Assembly: GCA_035542855.1 (NCBI GenBank)
Contig: DATKKM010000148.1
Coordinates: 1 to 11,192 of the forward strand
Direction: 5' to 3'
Length of the DNA: 11,192 nucleotides
Source: DATKKM01 sp035542855
GTDB lineage: Bacteria; Chloroflexota; Dehalococcoidia; SM23-28-2; RBG-16-64-32
Below the pieces are notes generated by a model. It saw nothing but the letters and a program-made list of their open reading frames with translations. It was not told where the DNA came from and ran no database searches. Shown here in pieces: positions 1 to 4,669 of the stretch. Every line of letters starts with the position of its first letter. The first letter of the stretch is position 1. Both the position numbers and the translations under genes were made by a program.

Positions 1-192
1 AAGGCCGCCGGCCCAATCGCCGCGCCCGGCGTCGAGTCCGAGGAGGTCGTCGCCGCGCTGATGTCGCTCGGCTACTCGCAGGCCGAGGCCGTCGACGCCG
101 TAGCCCGCGCCGAGTTCCCGGACAAAGCTCCGATCGAAGAGAAGGTGCGCCTGGCCCTCTCCCACTTCGCAAAGGCGCGGATGGGGGACTGA
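1..192 (+). CDS. ruvA: Holliday junction branch migration protein RuvA, C-terminal fragment
   Basis: Only the last 63 codons are in the window; the 5' part lies upstream. The fragment begins with a short Ala/Pro/Gly-rich linker and continues with a helical domain reading EEVVAALMSLGYSQAEAVDA, which matches RuvA domain III (a UBA-like three-helix bundle with the typical LxxLGYS.AEA pattern). In RuvAB this domain contacts the RuvB motor and regulates its ATPase, while the missing N-terminal domains bind the four-way junction. The gene ends with TGA at 190-192. The next gene starts about 78 nt downstream behind its own promoter-like box, so ruvA is probably the last gene of its unit. The RuvB gene is not seen in the window. 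The call rests on one short domain, but the pattern is distinctive. Confidence 0.82.
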   Translation, partial: KAAGPIAAPGVESEEVVAALMSLGYSQAEAVDAVARAEFPDKAPIEEKVRLALSHFAKARMGD

Positions 193-220
193 TTCCGTTC
201 GTCCCCTGCCGGAGGATTAC

Positions 221-247
221 CTCAGCCAGTCGAAGCCGAAGGCTGAG
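221..247 (+). promoter_or_regulatory. Inverted repeat between ruvA and the alcohol dehydrogenase gene
   Basis: CTCAGCC (221-227) pairs with GGCTGAG (241-247). Inside it TCG (230-232) pairs with CGA (237-239) around an AAGC loop, giving a 10-bp hairpin with a small internal bulge. No T-run follows, so it is a poor intrinsic terminator. It sits where the -35 region of the next gene's promoter would be, so it could be an operator or an mRNA 3'-end structure for ruvA. The function is not shown by the sequence. Confidence 0.35.
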
Positions 248-252
248 CCGCC

Positions 253-261
253 TGCTATTCT
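253..261 (+). promoter_or_regulatory. Extended -10 promoter element for the alcohol dehydrogenase gene
   Basis: TGC-TATTCT matches an extended -10 element. It ends 9 nt before the ATG at 271, so transcription would start about 2-3 nt before the start codon, an almost leaderless message. That fits the absence of a Shine-Dalgarno sequence directly upstream of this gene. No good -35 box is seen. The same TGC-TANNNT pattern precedes three other ORFs in the window. Confidence 0.45.
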
Positions 262-270
262 GACCTCGCC

Positions 271-1254
271 ATGCTCGCGATGCGCCTCCACGCGCCCCGG
301 CAGCCGCTCCAGCCGGACTCGATTCCCGTTGCTGAGCCCGGCCGCGGCCAGGTGCTGATCCGCGTCCGCGCCTGCGGCGTCTGCCGCACCGACCTCCACG
401 TCGTCGACGGCGAGCTGCCAGGTCCGAAGCTGCCGATTGTCCCCGGCCACGAGATCGCAGGCGTCGTCGAAGCGTGCGGGCCGGGCGCCGGGCGTTTCGC
501 CGAAGGCGGCCGCGTGGGCGTGCCGTGGCTCGGCCGGGCCTGCGGCGTCTGCCCGTACTGCCGCCGCGGCGACGAGAACCTCTGCGACGCCCCCGGCTTC
601 ACCGGCTACACCATCGACGGCGGCTACGCCGAGTACACCGTCGCCGACGAGCGCTTCTGTTTCCCGCTGCCGGACTCCTGTGACGATGCCCATGCCGCGC
701 CGCTCCTCTGCGCCGGGCTGATCGGCTACCGCTCGCTCAAGCGCTGCGGAGATGCCCGCCGTCTCGGCATCTACGGCTTCGGAGCCGCCGCGCACATCGT
801 CGCCCAGGTCGCGAAGTGGCAGGGCCGGGAGGTCTTCGCCTTCGTGCGCCCCGGCGATGAGGCTGCCGCCCGCTTCGCCCGCGACCTCGGTGCGGCCTGG
901 GCCGGCGGCTCCGACGAGCAAGCGCCCGAGCGCCTCGATGCGGCGATCATCTTCGCGCCGGTCGGCGGACTCGTTCCCGCCGCCCTCCGGGCGCTGGACA
1001 AGGGCGGGACTGTCGTCTGCGGCGGCATCCACATGAGCGACATCCCATCGTTCCCCTATGACCTGCTGTGGGAAGAGCGCACCGTCACCTCGATCGCCAA
1101 CCTGACGCGCGCCGACGGCGCAGAGTTCCTCGCCCTGGCGCCGCGGGTCCCTGTGCGTACCGAAATCCAGACGTTCCCCCTCGCTGATGCCAACCAGGCG
1201 CTCTCTCGCCTTCGCTCGGGCGGCCTCACGGGCGCAGCGGTGCTCATCCCCTGA
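271..1254 (+). CDS. Zinc-dependent alcohol dehydrogenase, AdhA-like MDR family
   Basis: A 327-residue medium-chain dehydrogenase/reductase that would oxidise alcohols or reduce aldehydes with NAD(P) in the cytoplasm. The catalytic zinc ligands are visible as C38 (GVCRTD), H60-E61 (GHE) and C147 (LLCAGLIGYR). The structural zinc is held by C91, C94, C97 and C105. A Rossmann fold follows with GFGAAAH near 169-175. The segments VPWLG..CG.C.YC, FTGYTIDGGYAEY and LCAGLIGYRSLK are characteristic of the zinc-binding alcohol dehydrogenase family often named AdhA. The usual Asp of the GDRV motif is Gly here (EGGRV, about 78-82). The start at 271 is preferred because a TGC-TATTCT box lies just upstream; a second in-frame ATG at 280 is possible. 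The substrate cannot be told from the sequence. The gene lies upstream of the crotonase gene on the same strand, but that gene has its own promoter-like box and ribosome binding site. Confidence 0.85.
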   Translation: MLAMRLHAPRQPLQPDSIPVAEPGRGQVLIRVRACGVCRTDLHVVDGELPGPKLPIVPGHEIAGVVEACGPGAGRFAEGGRVGVPWLGRACGVCPYCRRGDENLCDAPGFTGYTIDGGYAEYTVADERFCFPLPDSCDDAHAAPLLCAGLIGYRSLKRCGDARRLGIYGFGAAAHIVAQVAKWQGREVFAFVRPGDEAAARFARDLGAAWAGGSDEQAPERLDAAIIFAPVGGLVPAALRALDKGGTVVCGGIHMSDIPSFPYDLLWEERTVTSIANLTRADGAEFLALAPRVPVRTEIQTFPLADANQALSRLRSGGLTGAAVLIP

Positions 1255-1284
1255 CGGCCATTAATCTTCGGCGAGGGCGGCGCG

Positions 1285-1320
1285 TGCTATCATTCGCTCG
1301 CCAGATTCGCCAAGGAGGGG
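1285..1320 (+). promoter_or_regulatory. Extended -10 promoter and ribosome binding site for the crotonase gene
   Basis: TGC-TATCAT (1285-1293) is an extended -10 element. Transcription would start near 1300, giving a leader of about 25 nt. AAGGAGGGG (1312-1320) is a strong Shine-Dalgarno sequence, with GGAGG placed 6 nt before the ATG at 1325. No convincing -35 box is present. Unlike the other well-placed -10 boxes close to genes here, this one gives a conventional leadered mRNA. Confidence 0.5.
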
Positions 1321-1324
1321 TCCC

Positions 1325-2134
1325 ATGGCAACAGTAGAGACTTACGAGCTCATCCTCTTCGAGAAGCGTGACCGCGTCGGCCTCATCACCCTCAACCGCC
1401 CGGACCGCCTCAACGCCTGGACCTACGCCATGAACGACGAGATCCTCAACGCCATCGAGTCCTGCAACGACGATCCCGGCGTCGGCGCCATCGTCATCAC
1501 CGGCGCCGGCCGCGGCTTCTGCGCCGGCGCAGACGTCAAGGGGTTCAACAACGCCATCGCCGAGCGCGAGTCCAGCGCCGATGGCTATGCTCGCGACGAC
1601 CGCCGCCGCGAGGAGCACCTGGCCTCGTTCCTGCGCCGCTCCAAGCCGCTGATTGCTGCCGTCAACGGGCCTTCCATTGGCGTCGGCATGACCATGACCC
1701 TGCCCATGGACATCCGCATCGCCTCAGACTCCGCAAAGTTCTCGATGCGCTTCATCCGCATGGGCATCGTCCCGGAGGTGGCCAGCACCACCTACTTGCC
1801 GCAGATCGTGGGCCTGCAGAACGCGCTCGACCTCATCCTCACCGCCCGCACGATCGACGCGCAGGAGGCTCTGCGCATGGGCCTCGTGAAGGCCGTCTTC
1901 CCCGGCGAAACGCTCCTGGATGAAGCCATGGCCTACGCCGCCGAGATCGCCAACAACCCGACGGAGCAAGTCGTGGTGGCCAAGCAGATGGTGCACCGCC
2001 ACATGGTACAGCCGGACATCGACGCGGTCGTCGCGGAGGAGAACCGCAACATCGCGCGAGCCTACAAGGCGCCCGCGCACAAGGAGGCGGTCACAGCCTT
2101 CCTGGAAAAGCGTCAGCCGAGATTCAACCAGTAG
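1325..2134 (+). CDS. Crotonase-fold enoyl-CoA hydratase/isomerase family protein, probably isomerase-like
   Basis: A 269-residue cytoplasmic acyl-CoA enzyme of the crotonase superfamily. The N-terminal part has the usual VGLITLNRPDRLNAW and the oxyanion-hole/CoA motif FCAGAD (65-70). The family signature runs from IAAVNGPSIGVGM (110-122) to GIVPE (147-151). Aligned by eye to enoyl-CoA hydratase, the two catalytic glutamates (Glu144 and Glu164 of the rat enzyme) are replaced by Thr123 and Phe143. A glutamate is present at E151 in GIVPEVAS, the position used as the single base in Delta3,Delta2-enoyl-CoA isomerases (LGQSPEG in the peroxisomal type). I therefore infer double-bond isomerisation or another one-base reaction, not water addition. 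The start is set by a strong Shine-Dalgarno sequence. The stop codon overlaps the next gene's start by one base, so the two are translationally coupled. The exact substrate is unknown. Confidence 0.85.
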   Translation: MATVETYELILFEKRDRVGLITLNRPDRLNAWTYAMNDEILNAIESCNDDPGVGAIVITGAGRGFCAGADVKGFNNAIAERESSADGYARDDRRREEHLASFLRRSKPLIAAVNGPSIGVGMTMTLPMDIRIASDSAKFSMRFIRMGIVPEVASTTYLPQIVGLQNALDLILTARTIDAQEALRMGLVKAVFPGETLLDEAMAYAAEIANNPTEQVVVAKQMVHRHMVQPDIDAVVAEENRNIARAYKAPAHKEAVTAFLEKRQPRFNQ

Positions 2135-3051
2135 TGCGGCTTACCCTCGCGGCGTTCCTCGCCGTCCTGACTGCGGCGCTTGCGCTCTCCGCTGCCTGTG
2201 GCGGCGGCGGCGACGGCGAAGTCGTCGTGCACACGCTCCCGCCGGTCTCCTCCACCGCGCCCAGCATCGACGCTGAGCTAAAGACGCTCTCCGATGGGCT
2301 GCAATTCGCCACCATCGCCGAAGGCGGCGGCGCGACCCCCCGCGTCGGCGACCAGGTCACCGTGAACTACAGCGGCTGGCTCAAGGACGGCGAGCTCTTC
2401 GACAGCTCGCTCAAGGAGGGCCGCACGCCATTCCAGTTCATCCTGGGCCAGGGCGGCGTCATCAAGGGCTGGGACGAAGGCGTGAAGCTGATGAAGGTCG
2501 GCGGGTTGTATCGCCTGGTGATCCCCCCGGAGCTGGCGTACGGCGATCAGGCCAACGGTTCGATCCCGGCGAACTCTACGCTCGTCTTCGATATCTCCGT
2601 GGTGTCCGCGGGGACGCCTTCGATAACGCCTTCACCCACGCCGGTGCCCACTGTGGACTCGACCCCTCCCCCGATCGACGCGCAGCCAACCACGCTGCCG
2701 GACGGCGTCCAGTTCCTCACGATCACGGAGGGCCAGGGAAACCAGGTGCAGCCGCACGACCACGTCTCCGTCGAGTTCCAGGGGTGGGTGCTCGGCGGCG
2801 GCCAGTTCGCCGACTCGACAACGCCGGGCAGCCCGGCCCTCGATTTCATCGTCGGCGAACAGCAGGTTATCCCCGGGTTTGATGAGGGGGTCCAGCTGAT
2901 GAGGGTGGGCGGCCAGTACCGGCTGATCATCCCGCCGGAGCTCGCCTTCGGGTCCGCCGGCACGGGCCCGGTCCCGGCCAACTCTACCGTGATCTTTGAC
3001 GTCACGGTGGTCAGCTCTGAGCCGGCCGCAACGGCGGCGCCCACGCCATAG
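2134..3051 (+). CDS. Lipoprotein with two tandem FKBP-type peptidyl-prolyl isomerase domains
   Basis: A 305-residue exported protein likely to assist folding outside the membrane. The GTG start overlaps the crotonase stop (TAGTG), with no Shine-Dalgarno sequence of its own. Residues 1-22 form a lipoprotein signal: one Arg, a hydrophobic core and ALSAAC with C22 as the lipidated cysteine, then a Gly-rich spacer. FKBP domain 1 (about 50-158) keeps the standard active-site set: Y79, F89-D90, F102, V109-I110, W113, Y136, F152. After a Pro/Thr/Ser linker (160-180), domain 2 (about 186-295) repeats the whole unit, including its leading segment (SIDAELKTLSDG against PIDAQPTTLPDG). In domain 2 the Tyr, Trp and Tyr positions are all Phe (F215, F249, F272), and one residue is inserted in the F-D pair (F225-A-D227), so its activity is doubtful. 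The end is a short Ala/Thr/Pro tail. Coupling to a CoA enzyme gene is unexpected and may be incidental. Confidence 0.88.
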   Translation: MRLTLAAFLAVLTAALALSAACGGGGDGEVVVHTLPPVSSTAPSIDAELKTLSDGLQFATIAEGGGATPRVGDQVTVNYSGWLKDGELFDSSLKEGRTPFQFILGQGGVIKGWDEGVKLMKVGGLYRLVIPPELAYGDQANGSIPANSTLVFDISVVSAGTPSITPSPTPVPTVDSTPPPIDAQPTTLPDGVQFLTITEGQGNQVQPHDHVSVEFQGWVLGGGQFADSTTPGSPALDFIVGEQQVIPGFDEGVQLMRVGGQYRLIIPPELAFGSAGTGPVPANSTVIFDVTVVSSEPAATAAPTP

Positions 3052-3207
3052 ACGCGTTATTCGCCGGAAATCACATTCAGGTATTGAAGTTCTCTATGAC
3101 TGAAGAAACCGTGTAGCCCGGCAGATTGCCATCGCGATGCCTGACGAATTAACGTAGCGATACCTCAAGGGAGGGGTTACATCGGGGGTGCGGTGAAACC
3201 CGGCGAT
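3052..3207. other. Gene-free stretch after the FKBP lipoprotein gene
   Basis: About 155 bp with no ORF that I accept, and visibly less GC-rich than the genes. It holds a 10-bp palindrome CATCGCGATG (3130-3139) and a weak -35-like TTGCCA (3126-3131) without a good -10 partner. Near 3174-3200, GGGGTTAC can pair loosely with GTGAAACCC. It most simply serves as the 3' untranslated region leading to the terminator at 3208. No known riboswitch core was recognised. Confidence 0.5.
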
Positions 3208-3244
3208 AAGAGCGGGACCGAAAGGCCCCGCTCTTCGCGTTTTG
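3208..3244 (+). terminator. Rho-independent terminator with GAAA tetraloop
   Basis: AAGAGCGGG (3208-3216) pairs with CCCGCTCTT (3227-3235). After an A/C mismatch, two further pairs (CC/GG) close a GAAA tetraloop at 3220-3223. CGCG and a TTTT run (3240-3243) follow on the plus strand, so it ends the FKBP lipoprotein message. The cyclase gene on the minus strand stops only 18 nt away. The stem may also stop that transcript, but the T-tract on that side is poor. Confidence 0.8.
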
Positions 3245-3252
3245 CGGGGGGC

Positions 3253-4596
3253 CTAGCCCCGCCAGCCGACTTCGTACACGCGCACAGGCTCTTCGAAGCC
3301 CTTCAGCACGTACTCACCGCGGTCCGCGAAGAGGAACCCCTTGCCGGAGCACAGCCCGCGCACCACGTCCGAGGCCAGGATCTCCCCCGCCTCCGCCTTT
3401 GCCGCCACGCGCGAGGCCATGATCACCGTCCAGCCGAACAGGTCGCCGTCTTCCTCGATCGGCTCACCCGCGTTAAGCCCGACCCGGATCGAAAGCGGCT
3501 CGCTCGCCCGCGAGTTGCGCTCGGCGAATGCCCGCTGCATCGCGATCGCGCACTCCACAGCCTGTGTGACGGAGGAGAACGAGGCCATGAAGCCATCGCC
3601 CATCGTCTTCACCTCGGTGCCGTTGTGGCGCGTCAGCACCTCCCGCGTGATCTGCTCGTGTTCGCGCAGGACCTCCCGGCCCTTGTGATCGCCCAGCCGG
3701 GACATCATCTCCGTGTGACCAACAAGGTCAGTGAACAGCACCGCCCTGACGGACGCCGTCGCGGCCGGCGCCGGCGTGGCCGCCTCCGGATGGTGATCGT
3801 GATCAGGCTTCGTGCCCAAGAGGCTGTCCATCGCGCGCAGGATCTGATCGGTGTCGTCCGTCGCCTGGCCTTCCAGCATCACCAGCGTCGCGCCGGGGAT
3901 GCTCGCTGCCATCTCCTTGGCGCTGTCAACCTGCTGCTTGGAGATGCCGGCGTGCTGCAGGATCAGCGTAGGAACGGTCACCTGCCCCAGCAGGCCCGTC
4001 ACATCGTCCTTGCGCACCTCGGCGAAGATCCTGCGCGCCATGTCAGCCGTAACGCACGACTTCAGGTACGCCACGTGCGGGCCCGCCTGGTCGCGGCCCA
4101 GGCCGTACGACGTGAACACCAGAAACTCCAGGAACGTGTCCCACTCGCCCGTGGAGAGCGCGTCCAGCGCGCGGATCTGCGGCGTCGCCATGAAGTCTTC
4201 AACGCGGGCGTGCGTATCGTCCAGGATCAGGTGCGTCACGCGCTCCGGGTGCTCCACCGCGTAGCGGATGCAAAGCGGGCCGCTCCAGCCCACCGCGTGC
4301 AGGGCAAACCTCTCTACCCCGGCCCGTCCCAGCACCGCCTCAATGTCCGACTCCCGCGCCGCCATCGACAGGTCATCCACGCTGGTGTCGGACAGCCCGC
4401 AGCCGCGCGGGTCGAAAGTTACCACCTTGAAGCGGTCCGTCAGCCCGTGGTAGAAGCCGCCGTCCTGCGCCCATTCCGCCTGGCAATTGCTGAACGGGAT
4501 GCTGGGCACGCGCACCACCGTTGGCCCGCTTCCAGCCACACCATAGGCGATCTTCACGCCGTCCGCCGCCCGGGCGTATTGCATGCGCAATTCCAT
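3253..4596 (-). CDS. Class III adenylate/guanylate cyclase fused to an N-terminal alpha/beta-hydrolase-like domain
   Basis: A 447-residue protein with two parts. Residues 10-260 have the alpha/beta-hydrolase layout (FDPRGCGLSD at 61-70, SGPLCIRYAVEHPERV at 105-120). The nucleophile elbow reads AVGWSG, placing Gly103 where the catalytic Ser should be, and no catalytic His is seen near 240-250, so this part is probably a ligand-sensing or structural pseudo-enzyme. After an Ala/Pro/His linker (262-282) comes a class III cyclase domain (283-445). Its metal-binding Asp are D290 (FTDLVGHT) and D334 (KTMGDG); the base-selecting pair K330 and D385 favours ATP. The transition-state Arg is R396, but the usual Asn is I392. 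cAMP production in the cytoplasm is inferred. No membrane segment is seen. The start at 4596 (MELRMQY) is chosen because a perfect TATAAT lies 7 nt upstream; M5 at 4584 is an alternative. The gene is divergent from uvrB. Confidence 0.85.
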   Translation of the reverse strand: MELRMQYARAADGVKIAYGVAGSGPTVVRVPSIPFSNCQAEWAQDGGFYHGLTDRFKVVTFDPRGCGLSDTSVDDLSMAARESDIEAVLGRAGVERFALHAVGWSGPLCIRYAVEHPERVTHLILDDTHARVEDFMATPQIRALDALSTGEWDTFLEFLVFTSYGLGRDQAGPHVAYLKSCVTADMARRIFAEVRKDDVTGLLGQVTVPTLILQHAGISKQQVDSAKEMAASIPGATLVMLEGQATDDTDQILRAMDSLLGTKPDHDHHPEAATPAPAATASVRAVLFTDLVGHTEMMSRLGDHKGREVLREHEQITREVLTRHNGTEVKTMGDGFMASFSSVTQAVECAIAMQRAFAERNSRASEPLSIRVGLNAGEPIEEDGDLFGWTVIMASRVAAKAEAGEILASDVVRGLCSGKGFLFADRGEYVLKGFEEPVRVYEVGWRG

Positions 4597-4603
4597 GCCA
4601 TCG

Positions 4604-4609
4604 ATTATA
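4604..4609 (-). promoter_or_regulatory. Consensus -10 box of the cyclase gene, predicting a leaderless mRNA
   Basis: Read on the minus strand, the hexamer is a perfect TATAAT followed by 7 nt and then the ATG at 4596. Transcription should start at or next to the first base of the start codon. No Shine-Dalgarno sequence lies between them. A convincing -35 box at 16-18 bp is not seen. Confidence 0.55.
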
Positions 4610-4623
4610 GACCTCCGGCCGTG

Positions 4624-4641
4624 CCACTCCTGCCAGGGTGG
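4624..4641. promoter_or_regulatory. Imperfect palindrome between the divergent cyclase and uvrB promoters, candidate operator
   Basis: CCAC-T-CCTG-C-CAGG-GTGG is a near-perfect inverted repeat (CCAC/GTGG and CCTG/CAGG around one central C, with one extra T on the left arm). It lies in the upstream part of both divergent promoters, covering the -35 area of each. A regulator bound here could control both genes. It does not fit the GAAC-N4-GTTC LexA box or the CTG-N10-CAG type, so no regulator is named. Confidence 0.35.
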
Positions 4642-4653
4642 TGTCAGTAGCGC

Positions 4654-4662
4654 TGCTACAAT
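4654..4662 (+). promoter_or_regulatory. Extended -10 promoter of the protease-uvrB fusion gene, predicting a leaderless mRNA
   Basis: TGC-TACAAT is a good extended -10 element. Seven nucleotides separate it from the ATG at 4670, the same distance as in the divergent cyclase gene. The transcript would begin at the start codon. No Shine-Dalgarno sequence precedes the ATG, which fits. This box is the main reason for choosing 4670 over the upstream in-frame ATG at 4583, which would overlap the cyclase coding region. Confidence 0.55.
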
Positions 4663-4669
4663 TGGGCTA

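Noticed and set aside
3140..3200. A hammerhead ribozyme or riboswitch, suggested by CTGACGA and GAAA segments
   Set aside because: The segments do not fall in the required order with closing stems, and no regulated gene lies downstream on that strand.
3193..4650. A plus-strand open frame opposite the cyclase gene
   Set aside because: It starts inside the terminator hairpin and reads as Arg/His/Ala-rich shadow sequence. The opposite strand has clear hydrolase and cyclase motifs.
4583..4669. An N-terminal extension of the uvrB fusion from an upstream in-frame ATG
   Set aside because: It would overlap the cyclase start and run through the -10 box. The sequence has no family resemblance, and the protease domain begins naturally at 4670.
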